NCBI GenBank assembly: GCA_946623755.1 | Contig: CAMORK010000021.1 | Location: 1 to 37,740 of the forward strand | Length of the DNA: 37,740 nt | Direction: 5' to 3' | Origin: an uncultured Butyrivibrio sp. | GTDB lineage: Bacteria > Bacillota > Clostridia > Lachnospirales > Lachnospiraceae | Part shown: piece by piece, positions 17,414 to 25,359 of the stretch | Position numbering within the stretch: the stretch's first letter is position 1 | How the letters are laid out: the number at the start of each line of letters is the position of its first letter | The notes under the pieces: generated by a model | Told to the model about the DNA's origin: nothing | What the model saw: only the letters and a program-made list of their open reading frames with translations | Databases searched by the model: none | Translations under genes and position numbers: made by a program

Positions 17414-19477
17414 TCAGATCTTCATAGCTATATCCCATGCTCCCCAGATAGCTGAACGAATATTTCCAACCTTCTGGCAATCTCCCAGAAGATGTACGTT
17501 CTTGGCTGCCTGAATAAGAGGAATAGGATGATAACCAACCGACATGATTACATTGTCAGCAGGAAGCGTAACTACTCTGCCATCCTTTAGGTTAACTTCA
17601 ACACTCTTTTCATTAATCTGCTTAACCCCTGCATTGAGATATACAGGAACCTTATTGGTCTTGAAGCAGTCACGGAGGTAACTAGTGTTGGCAAGACACA
17701 TATTCTTAACTGCAATAAGGTCATCCTTCATCTCAACAATCTGAGGGTTCTTGCCCTTTCTGAACAGATCAAGTGCAATCTCGCAACCTGTAAGTCCACC
17801 ACCGATAATAACAACATCATTACCTACGGACTTCTTGCCAAGAAGGTAATCTGTGGCATCCATAGCATACTCTGCTGCTCCCGGAATCGGGATCTTGTTG
17901 GCTTCAGCTCCTGTTGCGATGATATATTCATCAGCTGACGGCAGTGAATCAGGTCTTACTTCATAGTTGAAGTGGATCTTTACACCGAGCTTTTTGAGCT
18001 GGTGCTTCTGCCAGGCAATGAGCTGTTTATCCTTCTCTTTGAACTCAGGAGCTGCTGCAGCGATAAATACGCCGCCAAGCTCACCGGTCTTCTCATAGAT
18101 TTCAGGCTGATGTCCGCGAAGAGCAAGGATTCTTGCTGCTTCCATACCACCTACACCGCCGCCGATGATGGCAACCTTCTTGGGTGAATCGGTAGGCTTA
18201 ACTCTGTATTTCCTGGACTGCATGCTGCGTGGGTTGACCGCACACCTACACATTCCTGCGGACTCAGAAAGATCCTGATCATTGGCTGTTCCATTGTGTT
18301 TGGTCAGGTTAAAGCAAGCTGAGTGACAGCAGATACATGGACGAATCTCTTCTTCCATGCCTCTCTTTAACTTGGATACCCACTTAGGATCAGCAAGGAA
18401 CTGCCTTCCGACAGCCATGGCATCGATGCCGCCTTCTCTGATGGCTGCTGCTCCGACATCGGGTTCCATCTTACCTGCACATACAACAGGAATATCAACG
18501 AACTTCTTGATGTGCTCTACATCTGCAAGGTTACAGTTCTGTGGCATATACTGCGGTGGATGTGCCCAGTACCATGCATCATAGGTTCCGTTGTCACAGT
18601 TGAGCATATCGTAGCCTGCATCCTGAAGGTACTTGGCTGCGCGCTCGGACTCTTCCATGTCTCTTCCGATCTCTTCAAAGTCCTCACCAGGCATAGCTCC
18701 GTACTGGAACGCCTTGGTCATGGACCTTACGGAATATCTTAGAGAAACAGGATAGTCTCTCCCACATTTCTTCTTGATCTCTTTTACAATCTCTACTGCG
18801 AAACGATAACGGTTCTCAAAAGATCCGCCGTAGTCATCAGTACGCTTGTTGGTGTACTTAAGTGTGAACTGGTCAAGGAGGTATCCCTCGTGAACAGCAT
18901 GCACTTCGACACCGTCAACTCCTGCTTCCTTACACAGCCTTGCTGTCTCTCCGAAAGCATAGATGATGTCCTTGATTTCTTTTTCTGTGATGGCACGTGT
19001 TGTAACGTCATCAGCCCAGCGGTTAGGAAGAACTGAAGGCGCTGCTGTAAGGTACTCAGCATCGATATAAGGCTTAGCAAGTGTGTTAAGAGCCTTATTC
19101 TTGGCAAGCATTGCAAGAGGTGCTGTCAGAGCAAAAGACCTGCCGAATCCGGCGGTCATCTGAACGAACATCTTGGCTCCGGTAGCATGGAGTTCATCCA
19201 TGAAATCAGCCAGCTCACTGAATTTGCGCTTGTTCTGATATAGCCACTTGCCGCCCAGCATGTCTTTTACCGGTGCGATTCCGGGAATGACAAGACCGCA
19301 ATCATGCTTGGCAATCTTCAAAAGAAGCCGTGCTGCCTCTTTGTCGAAATGGCTTCCGCCTGGTTCCATCCAGCCGAAGATACATGTGCCACCCATGGGC
19401 GCCAACACAATCCTGTTCTTGATCTCAAGATTGCCAATCTTCCATGGGGTGAACAGTGATTCATATTCCTGTTTCAT
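17414..19477 (-). CDS. OYE-type NADH:flavin oxidoreductase with [4Fe-4S] (2-enoate reductase family)
   Basis: A 687-aa enzyme. An N-terminal TIM-barrel FMN domain starts YESLFTPWKIGNLEIKNRIV. A [4Fe-4S] motif C381-x2-C384-x3-C388 with a later C412 (before AVNP) follows, then FAD (GGGVGG, about 438-444) and NAD(P)-binding (GGGLTG) Rossmann domains. I start at ATG 19477, which has GAAAGGA about 9 nt upstream, rather than the in-frame TTG at 19495. Relatives reduce enoates or bile-acid enones (FldZ, BaiCD/BaiH, DienoylCoA reductase). It is last in the nickel/dehydratase-like operon and may supply or accept electrons there; the substrate is unknown. Confidence 0.9.
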   Translation of the reverse strand: MKQEYESLFTPWKIGNLEIKNRIVLAPMGGTCIFGWMEPGGSHFDKEAARLLLKIAKHDCGLVIPGIAPVKDMLGGKWLYQNKRKFSELADFMDELHATGAKMFVQMTAGFGRSFALTAPLAMLAKNKALNTLAKPYIDAEYLTAAPSVLPNRWADDVTTRAITEKEIKDIIYAFGETARLCKEAGVDGVEVHAVHEGYLLDQFTLKYTNKRTDDYGGSFENRYRFAVEIVKEIKKKCGRDYPVSLRYSVRSMTKAFQYGAMPGEDFEEIGRDMEESERAAKYLQDAGYDMLNCDNGTYDAWYWAHPPQYMPQNCNLADVEHIKKFVDIPVVCAGKMEPDVGAAAIREGGIDAMAVGRQFLADPKWVSKLKRGMEEEIRPCICCHSACFNLTKHNGTANDQDLSESAGMCRCAVNPRSMQSRKYRVKPTDSPKKVAIIGGGVGGMEAARILALRGHQPEIYEKTGELGGVFIAAAAPEFKEKDKQLIAWQKHQLKKLGVKIHFNYEVRPDSLPSADEYIIATGAEANKIPIPGAAEYAMDATDYLLGKKSVGNDVVIIGGGLTGCEIALDLFRKGKNPQIVEMKDDLIAVKNMCLANTSYLRDCFKTNKVPVYLNAGVKQINEKSVEVNLKDGRVVTLPADNVIMSVGYHPIPLIQAAKNVHLLGDCQKVGNIRSAIWGAWDIAMKI

Positions 19478-19495
19478 TTTGGCAATTCCTTTCAA

Positions 19496-20212
19496 TTATT
19501 TTTTATTCTTCCCAAGATGCAGCTCGCGCATTCCCTCGACCTCGTCACACACAGGCTTCATGCTGCAATGACCGCAGTCAGTTGGCAGTCCGTCCAGAAT
19601 GTGAGTCAGTGTCCTGGTAATTGCATCGACTTTATCCGCATTTGGTAAAAGAGCTTCAACCAGCTCCTTTTCTGTGATGAAAATAACCCTTACCTTCTTT
19701 ACCTGCTCAAGTTCCTTGTACTTAGCAATATAAGCAGCTCCAACTCTTGCAAAGCTTATACCCTGCTTAAGGGCGCCTCTTGCAATCCTGACCTGCTCCT
19801 GATTGCTCTGGGAGGATACTCTGACCATGTACCCTTCAGGAAAAACATGATATCTGACGAACTCCAGATTTCTTATGGCCTGAAAAGCCTTCTCCTGGTC
19901 CTGATCCTCTCCCAGATCACCGGTCTCAAGGATGACGATTCTGGCAAAAGCCGTTCCGCTGCTTATCTCGGAAATGTCTTTTCCGTAAACAACGACCTCA
20001 TCCTGAGACACCTTGCCTGAAGTTGTAACACAGGTATAATTCACCGAAGGAAGCCCTGCTCCGCCAAGCTCAAGCGCTGCATCTCTCTGCATGATAAACT
20101 CGGTGTTTTCAAGGCACTTCCAGGGAGATGTCTTTTCATAGGAAAAAACCCTTCCCTGCGCCTTATCAAGCTCCTCCAGGGTCACATCAATCAAATTATC
20201 ATATAGCTTCAT
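19496..20212 (-). CDS. stand-alone acetyl-CoA-synthase (CdhC/AcsB) middle-domain-like protein
   Basis: A 238-aa protein. From memory of Moorella acetyl-CoA synthase, the stretch 40-190 follows the order of its central domain. The matching segments are 'LELGGAGLPSVNYTCV', 'VVVYGKDISEISSGTAFARIVIL', 'FVRYHVFPEGYM..R' and 'ARGALKQGISFARVGAAYIAKYKELEQVKKV'. It then ends with C213-x2-C216-x5-C222 and DEVEGMRELHLG. That is where ACS begins its A-cluster ligands (C-x2-C-x8-C); the later Ni-binding CGC is absent. So it could bind a cluster or metal but not catalyse as ACS. It lies 18 nt before the flavoprotein gene. The family assignment should be verified by profile search. Confidence 0.7.
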   Translation of the reverse strand: MKLYDNLIDVTLEELDKAQGRVFSYEKTSPWKCLENTEFIMQRDAALELGGAGLPSVNYTCVTTSGKVSQDEVVVYGKDISEISSGTAFARIVILETGDLGEDQDQEKAFQAIRNLEFVRYHVFPEGYMVRVSSQSNQEQVRIARGALKQGISFARVGAAYIAKYKELEQVKKVRVIFITEKELVEALLPNADKVDAITRTLTHILDGLPTDCGHCSMKPVCDEVEGMRELHLGKNKK

Positions 20213-20226
20213 AAAACTGTCTCCAA

Positions 20227-20394
20227 TCAGAACTTAATGTCCGCTTTCTTGCGGTCAAATATCTTGTTAACCTGGGTATATGCCCAGGCCATGAGCTTCT
20301 GATCCAGATTCCAGAAATATATGACAAAGAGTATCCCTGTGACAATGGTAAGAATCTTTATTATTTTGAAAATAATCTTTATAGTCTTACTCAT
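20227..20394 (-). CDS. small single-helix membrane protein, cassette-associated
   Basis: A 55-aa ORF, MSKTIKIIFKIIKILTIVTG then ILFVIYFWNLDQKL and a basic tail ending DIKF. It has one membrane helix (about 11-28) preceded by lysines. It sits in the 205-nt gap between the activase and the ACS-like gene. It is clearly related to the 71-aa protein at 28263-28478 in the partner operon: both begin MSK-x2-K, then GILF, then a YF/YY aromatic pair and a LDxK motif. That paralogy is the best evidence that it is real. It may be a membrane tether for the complex (inference). Confidence 0.75.
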   Translation of the reverse strand: MSKTIKIIFKIIKILTIVTGILFVIYFWNLDQKLMAWAYTQVNKIFDRKKADIKF

Positions 20395-20416
20395 CCTTAA
20401 TAAGTCCTTTCACTTA

Positions 20417-21211
20417 TTACTTGGCAAGGCCCTTCTGTCTTGCATACTCAGCAGCTCCAAGTGCTCCCATAAGCTGAGGATCAATAGAAAGATCAACAAC
20501 CTTGAGCTTAAGTACCTGCTCAATGGCAGCCTTAAGTCCGGCATTCTTAGCGCATCCGCCTGTAAGAGTAATTGAATCTGTAGCGCCTGCTTTCTTGGAC
20601 ATTACAAAGCATCTCTTAGCAACAGCCATCTCGATACCTGCTGCGATCTCGTCCATAGGCTTTCCTTCACCAACAAGAGTGATAACCTCAGACTCTGCGA
20701 AAACTGTACACTGTGCTGTGATAGGAATAACGTTCTTGGCTGAGAGTGAGAGATTTGAGAACTGCTCAAGACTCATCTCGAAAGAACGAGCCATGGCCTC
20801 GAAGAAACGTCCTGTTCCTGCAGCACACTTATCGTTCATGGCAAAGTTCTTAACTGTTCCGTCTGTATCAATTGAAATACCCTTAACGTCCTGACCACCG
20901 ATATCGATGATAGCCTTAACTGAAGGGTTTGTTACATGTACGCCCATTGCGTGGCATGAGATCTCAGAAATGTTCTCATCAGCAAAAGGAACCTTGTTAC
21001 GTCCGTATCCTGTACCGATGAGGTACTCAAGATCCTTGGAACTATTAAGTCCATCAACCTGATCTATTACTTCCTTCATGGCAATCTCTGCAGATTCCTG
21101 AGCAATGATCTTGCTCTTTACAGTTGTTCCTGCAACCATCTTGCCTGTCTCATCAACAATTACCGCTTTTGTATATGTTGATCCTACGTCACATCCACCG
21201 AAATATTTCAT
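20417..21211 (-). CDS. 2-hydroxyacyl-CoA dehydratase-type ATP-dependent activase (BcrAD/HgdC family)
   Basis: A 264-aa ASKHA ATPase. It has GGCDVGSTYTKAV (phosphate 1), DIGGQDVKGI (about 103-112), C129 in NDKCAAGTGRF, C168 in TAQCTVFAESEV, and GGCAKN. C129 and C168 from each monomer would hold the [4Fe-4S] cluster at the dimer interface. The family performs ATP-driven, very low-potential electron transfer to dehydratases, benzoyl-CoA reductase or double-cubane proteins. AGGAGGG precedes the ATG. It is the only activase in the window, so it probably serves both dehydratase-like pairs. Confidence 0.92.
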   Translation of the reverse strand: MKYFGGCDVGSTYTKAVIVDETGKMVAGTTVKSKIIAQESAEIAMKEVIDQVDGLNSSKDLEYLIGTGYGRNKVPFADENISEISCHAMGVHVTNPSVKAIIDIGGQDVKGISIDTDGTVKNFAMNDKCAAGTGRFFEAMARSFEMSLEQFSNLSLSAKNVIPITAQCTVFAESEVITLVGEGKPMDEIAAGIEMAVAKRCFVMSKKAGATDSITLTGGCAKNAGLKAAIEQVLKLKVVDLSIDPQLMGALGAAEYARQKGLAK

Positions 21212-21265
21212 TTTAAAAAATCCCTCCTAAAAAAAGTTAACTTATTTTATTGCTGGTGATATACG

Positions 21266-21390
21266 CATGGCTCCGCTTCACTCCCGCCATGCTTCAGCCA
21301 TTTGGAATCCGCACTACCGCGCTACTTCCTCATGTCTGTTCGGTCTTCAAGGTCATGTAAATTATCATGCAAGCATGAAATTTCCATGAC
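21266..21390 (-). repeat. two hairpins in the 193-nt gap upstream of the activase
   Basis: 21352-21390 forms an imperfect inverted repeat (GTCATGtAAATT..CATGC / GCATG.AAATTtCCATGAC). A second pair, GCATGGC/GCCATGC, flanks a GAGTGAAGCGGA loop near 21266-21292. Neither has a U-tract. They may be mRNA processing or stability elements that set activase level, or a dispersed intergenic repeat; the wording 'GGGAGTGAAGCGGAGCCATG' seems familiar from related genomes. Confidence 0.45.
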
Positions 21391-21404
21391 TTTGAATCCC
21401 TATA

Positions 21405-23180
21405 TCACCATGTGGTATCATCCTCGAAATCCAGCAGTGACGGATCAACCGGTTCTGCTTTCATAACTGTTCTCATGAACTCATTAAATTCAGATCTCAT
21501 ATCCTTACGGGATACGGTTCTTGGATCCATAAGGTCGTGACTGCACCAAAGAAGCTTGATGCCTCTCTCCCTTGCCTGATCCTCAAACAGTCCCTGAACA
21601 GTTGCCATGTTCTTGCAGGATACGTGCTGATACATAAGAACGAAATCTACATTCCATGCCTCACACTGTCTCCAGAGTTCTGTAACAACGTGATCATAAC
21701 CACCGTTGGTGTGCCTTCTCATTACCATTCTCTCATAAAGTCTTGAAAGATCCTTAAGAGCTTCTTCCTTGTCCTCTGTCTCGAGCGGCTTAGTGAAGTT
21801 CAGTGACTCCATCTCTACCAGGATATCTACGCCCCAGCAGTTGGCTGCCCAGTTTGAGAAGTTTGCGTAGTAGTGAGCCGGGATCGACCAAACGATCGCT
21901 CTGTACTTCATCTTGCCACGCCAAGCTTCGTCTCTGTTCTCATACGCCTTGAGCATTAACTTATCAACCTTCTTGAAGGTTGATATGATCCTCGGATCGA
22001 GACCTCCGTCCATCTCGTAGTTCCATTTACGGAACAGCTCGTAGCATGGTCCGATTAGCTGTGGATAAGGAGTCTGGTTGATCTCCCACTTCTGGAGCTC
22101 ATATTTGGTCTCTTCATTAAATCTCTTCATGGCAGCAAAGTAAGCATCCCAGTTCCACTTTGCTCCTGTGTTATCCTCGATAAACTTGATGCAGCCCTTA
22201 ATGTCTTTGACTGCAGCATCCATAATGGACTCGTCTTCATATCTGACCGGGAATGCCAGGTGATATGTAGGAAGATCCTTGAATCTGCGGCTTGTATAAG
22301 ATGATGCCATAACAGATCCGTCACAAGGCATTGAACTTGAAATGAAGCATGCTCCCATATGAGGAAGCGCATCCACAACCACCGCACCGCATTCTGATGA
22401 AGGAACGGGGCAGGTATCTGAAGGAAGTCCGTAGGACTCGATGGCATCAATATATGGCATACATGCCAGCTGATCAATCTCAGAAAGAAGGAATACAGGC
22501 ATCAGCTGATAAGGAATTCCTATGAGGTCAGGGAATCCTGCCATGATCTGTGACATTGTCATCTCATCAAAAAGAACTATCTTCTTGGAAAGGTCTGTGC
22601 TGTTACCAACCTTCTCATCTGCCTTCATAAGAAGAACCAGGTTCTCCGCAACATATCTGAATATTGCGTAGATGAGCTCGTGATGCATCTTGAGAGCCCT
22701 TCCTCTAAGTCCCATGGTGTTCTTGTCCATAAAGGAATGACAGCAGAAGTATGAGATCATCCATCTGTAATGTGTTGCTCCCATAAGGGCAGGTACCAGA
22801 TCCTTGGAGAAGGTTGCAAGGAGCATTCCCCACATTCTGGTCCACTCATAGAAATCAACTCCGGTATCCTTAATGCCTCTCCACTCGCGCCTTACTGTGG
22901 CCATCTTGCCGTTGGCGTAGAGCTTACCAAGCTGCTTCTCCCCGTTCAGTACAAGGTCTTTTACCTCTTCGGGAGACATATTTTTAAGGAGATTTACTTC
23001 ATGGGTGATACGCTTTTTGAGCCCCTTGGCGTCCTTGCCTGCTGCTGCGGCAACGTCCTTCCAGTCTGTCTCCTTGACCAGCTCTCCGACAATGCCGGCA
23101 ATCTCCTTCATATTCTCAGCCTGGGCTTTCCAGTCGATGTGGTCTTTAAGTCTGAAATTCTTGGGATCTATGTATTTCAT
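21405..23180 (-). CDS. 2-hydroxyacyl-CoA dehydratase-like large subunit (pair A)
   Basis: A 591-aa protein of the HgdA/HgdB/BcrB superfamily. It is much longer than usual (about 375-480 aa), owing to an N-terminal helical extension of about 130 residues. It is paralogous to the 563-aa protein at 26553-28244. Cysteines shared by both are C257 (DTCP), C286 (PCDGS) and C522 (VSCK), candidate cluster ligands. Also shared are NCWG and the C-terminal EPVDPSLLDFED-like end. Its ATG overlaps the stop of the small subunit gene (ATGA). The reaction is unknown. It could be a dehydratase, an aromatic reductase or a double-cubane protein. Confidence 0.88.
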   Translation of the reverse strand: MKYIDPKNFRLKDHIDWKAQAENMKEIAGIVGELVKETDWKDVAAAAGKDAKGLKKRITHEVNLLKNMSPEEVKDLVLNGEKQLGKLYANGKMATVRREWRGIKDTGVDFYEWTRMWGMLLATFSKDLVPALMGATHYRWMISYFCCHSFMDKNTMGLRGRALKMHHELIYAIFRYVAENLVLLMKADEKVGNSTDLSKKIVLFDEMTMSQIMAGFPDLIGIPYQLMPVFLLSEIDQLACMPYIDAIESYGLPSDTCPVPSSECGAVVVDALPHMGACFISSSMPCDGSVMASSYTSRRFKDLPTYHLAFPVRYEDESIMDAAVKDIKGCIKFIEDNTGAKWNWDAYFAAMKRFNEETKYELQKWEINQTPYPQLIGPCYELFRKWNYEMDGGLDPRIISTFKKVDKLMLKAYENRDEAWRGKMKYRAIVWSIPAHYYANFSNWAANCWGVDILVEMESLNFTKPLETEDKEEALKDLSRLYERMVMRRHTNGGYDHVVTELWRQCEAWNVDFVLMYQHVSCKNMATVQGLFEDQARERGIKLLWCSHDLMDPRTVSRKDMRSEFNEFMRTVMKAEPVDPSLLDFEDDTTW

Positions 23181-24385
23181 ACAACCACCTCCTGTGCCTG
23201 GGCATTCTTTCTGATTCGTTTAATCTCAAGCGCTTCAACAAACGCCTGGAAACGGGTTCTCAGCTGTCCCGAATTGTGTACATTGTAAGATCTGTCGATT
23301 GAGAGCGTCGGCCATCCGTACTCCTCTGAGAGGATATGGCTGGCAAGAGGTCGCTCAAACGCCCAGAAATCACAGTACTTCATCTGTTCAAAGATGATTC
23401 CGTCAGCGCCGTATTCCCTGGCGAGTCTGTCAGCAGTGTCTCTTCTCTGTCTGATCTTTTCCTCGGCCATGTATCTCGGGCACTCAGAAGTCATCATGTA
23501 ATGTCTTGCTATCTGCTTAACGATGTCTTCGTCATCGTTTAATTTGATCTCTTCTCTACCGGGGAAAGATCCGTAGCAGTATCTGTCGGCTACAACCATT
23601 GCTCCGGCCTCTTCTAAAAGCCTTGTAAGATCAAGATCGTCTACCTCAGATCCAACAACAGCTACCCTTGCTCTGAACCATGGCTTGGGATCCGGCTTTC
23701 TTTTTTTGATCTCCTCAAGAGTCTCTTTAAGGAGCGGTAAAATCTTGGCTGTCGGACAGCAGTAGCTCACAAGAGATATAACATGGAATTCATATCCTGT
23801 TATTGGTGGATTCTCCAGTTTTCTGAAGTTTCCTATCTCTGTAACAACTCTGCAGAGCTCATTGTGCTCCTCAACAGCTTTTCTGATGGCCTCGTCCGAT
23901 ACGTCGGTACCGAGTTTTTCGTGCATAACATCGAGAACTCTCAGGCGCATCTGTGTGGCAACCTGATCCACATTATAGCTTTCAACCTTGTACGGAACAT
24001 CTGTATGCGTAACAAAGAAGTGCGGTTTCTTGTTGCACTGAAGCACCTCCAAATGTTCATAACATCTGTTCATGGCTGAACATGCATCAACACCGGCTAC
24101 AGCATCCAGATACTCATAGCCGCCTTCAATGCCTCTCTCCAAAAGAGCTCTGGCAAACTCGCAGGTATAGTTGGACATGTAATATGTAGATATGTCTATC
24201 GAACCTGTACGCGGTGCACGCATACGTGTCGAGAAACAATTGTCTACATTCAGAAGCACTTCCGGCATGTGATAGCATGTGTATCCGATAGCATACTGCC
24301 CTTCTGCCTGTGCCTGCTTGACCAGATCATTAGCTGCATCATCCAGTAGATTCTCGAATGTGATTAGATGTTTTAGGTCCTGCAC
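23177..24385 (-). CDS. 2-hydroxyacyl-CoA dehydratase-like small subunit (pair A)
   Basis: A 402-aa HgdB/BcrC-type subunit. Cysteines at C37 (GYTCYHMPE), C75 (YTCEFARALLE), C102 (ACSAMNR) and C338 (QMKYCDFWAFE) have identical positions in the paralogue at 25360. The first three and the late KYCDFW motif match cluster-binding sites of the family. The C-terminal GQLRTRFQAFVE is also shared. It is translationally coupled to the large subunit (4-nt overlap) and lies 21 nt after the CooC-like gene. Confidence 0.92.
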   Translation of the reverse strand: MQDLKHLITFENLLDDAANDLVKQAQAEGQYAIGYTCYHMPEVLLNVDNCFSTRMRAPRTGSIDISTYYMSNYTCEFARALLERGIEGGYEYLDAVAGVDACSAMNRCYEHLEVLQCNKKPHFFVTHTDVPYKVESYNVDQVATQMRLRVLDVMHEKLGTDVSDEAIRKAVEEHNELCRVVTEIGNFRKLENPPITGYEFHVISLVSYCCPTAKILPLLKETLEEIKKRKPDPKPWFRARVAVVGSEVDDLDLTRLLEEAGAMVVADRYCYGSFPGREEIKLNDDEDIVKQIARHYMMTSECPRYMAEEKIRQRRDTADRLAREYGADGIIFEQMKYCDFWAFERPLASHILSEEYGWPTLSIDRSYNVHNSGQLRTRFQAFVEALEIKRIRKNAQAQEVVV

Positions 24386-24406
24386 GGTTACCTCCTTTCT
24401 ATACCT

Positions 24407-25168
24407 TTAATAGATTTTTAAATTTTTAAGAGCCTCGTCGGCGCCCTTTAATATTCCTGTTTCCTGAGGAAGTTCAAAAATATTTTTGCCTTCCACATCA
24501 TTCTCCGTCATGGCGTCATCCTGCGGAATGACGGATACAATCGGAACTCCTTCGATCTCATCTGTCTCAATCCTCTCAGGGAACAGTGCCCTGTTTACTA
24601 TGAGACCGATCTCATCGTACATAACCAGCTCACCGGCAACATCCTTGATAGTTCCGATGATCTTTAGACCCTTCTGGCTCTGATCCGATACGCACACAAG
24701 ATGTGTGACCTTCTCAAGGACTCTTCTGTTTATCTGCTCAATTCCTGCCTCGCCATCAATCACAACATAATCAAAATCATCCACAAGCATCTCGATGACC
24801 TTCTTGAGATATGTGTTGATTGCGCAATAGCAGCCGGCTGCCTCCGGCCTTCCTATCGCCAGAAAAGCAAAGCCTCTTTGCTCTGCCATGGCATCATAAA
24901 GCCTGAACTTAGCCTCAGCCAGAATATCCTGAGTATCCTTAAGCTTACCGGTTACATCCTCTGCAACCCTCTTTCGTATCTGATCCAGCGTCTCCGTGAC
25001 TTCTACGCCGAGAGCGACAGAAAGACCCACCGCCGGATCTGCATCAATAGCCAGAATCTTGGCGTCGGGTCTTTTTTCAGTAAGGAGTCTAACAATAGCA
25101 GCAGAAAGAGACGTCTTGCCAACGCCGCCTTTGCCCGCCAATGCGATAACAACAGTATTATGCGTCAT
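24407..25168 (-). CDS. CooC-like nickel-insertion ATPase
   Basis: A 253-aa MinD/ParA-class P-loop ATPase. It has deviant Walker A AGKGGVGKTS (signature K13), switch-like IDADPAVGL, and C113-Y-C115 in GRPEAAGCYCAIN, followed by VVIDGEAGIEQI. The CxC at this position is the hallmark of CooC, in which a dimer binds Ni/Zn and inserts nickel into CO dehydrogenase. It is the first gene of the minus operon, ahead of the dehydratase-like pair. No CO dehydrogenase gene is in the window, so the client may be another enzyme of this operon. Confidence 0.88.
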   Translation of the reverse strand: MTHNTVVIALAGKGGVGKTSLSAAIVRLLTEKRPDAKILAIDADPAVGLSVALGVEVTETLDQIRKRVAEDVTGKLKDTQDILAEAKFRLYDAMAEQRGFAFLAIGRPEAAGCYCAINTYLKKVIEMLVDDFDYVVIDGEAGIEQINRRVLEKVTHLVCVSDQSQKGLKIIGTIKDVAGELVMYDEIGLIVNRALFPERIETDEIEGVPIVSVIPQDDAMTENDVEGKNIFELPQETGILKGADEALKNLKIY

Positions 25169-25203
25169 AAATCCCCCTCGTAGAGTAAATTACCCCTGCC
25201 TAT

Positions 25204-25231
25204 ATTATAAAGGATTGTATAATTTCCACAA
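25204..25231 (-). promoter_or_regulatory. candidate promoter of the CooC/dehydratase-like operon
   Basis: On the minus strand TTGTGG (25226-25231) and TATAAT (25204-25209) are separated by 16 nt, ahead of an AGGGGG-like ribosome site before the CooC ATG. The same intergenic region must drive the plus operon; a TATTAT at 25271-25276 is a candidate -10. An AT palindrome GATATA-N6-TATATC (25262-25279) overlaps it and could be an operator. Confidence 0.45.
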
Positions 25232-25359
25232 GTAAATAATGATATTCTTTAAAACTTTGGTGATATATGATATTATATCCATATTGAACTTTAGTCATTT
25301 TAAGCAAAATGCCCACTGGTGATTTTGTTTTTATTCTACAAGAGGGGGAAACCAAATAC

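Noticed and set aside
24407-25168. Chromosome-partitioning ParA/MinD or nitrogenase NifH
   Set aside because: The CYC motif at 113-115 and overall plan fit CooC. There is no ParB neighbour, and NifH cluster cysteines are not in place.
25309-25359. 17-codon N-terminal extension of pair B small subunit
   Set aside because: The paralogue begins at the position of ATG 25360, which has a ribosome site just before it, and Cys numbering then matches exactly.
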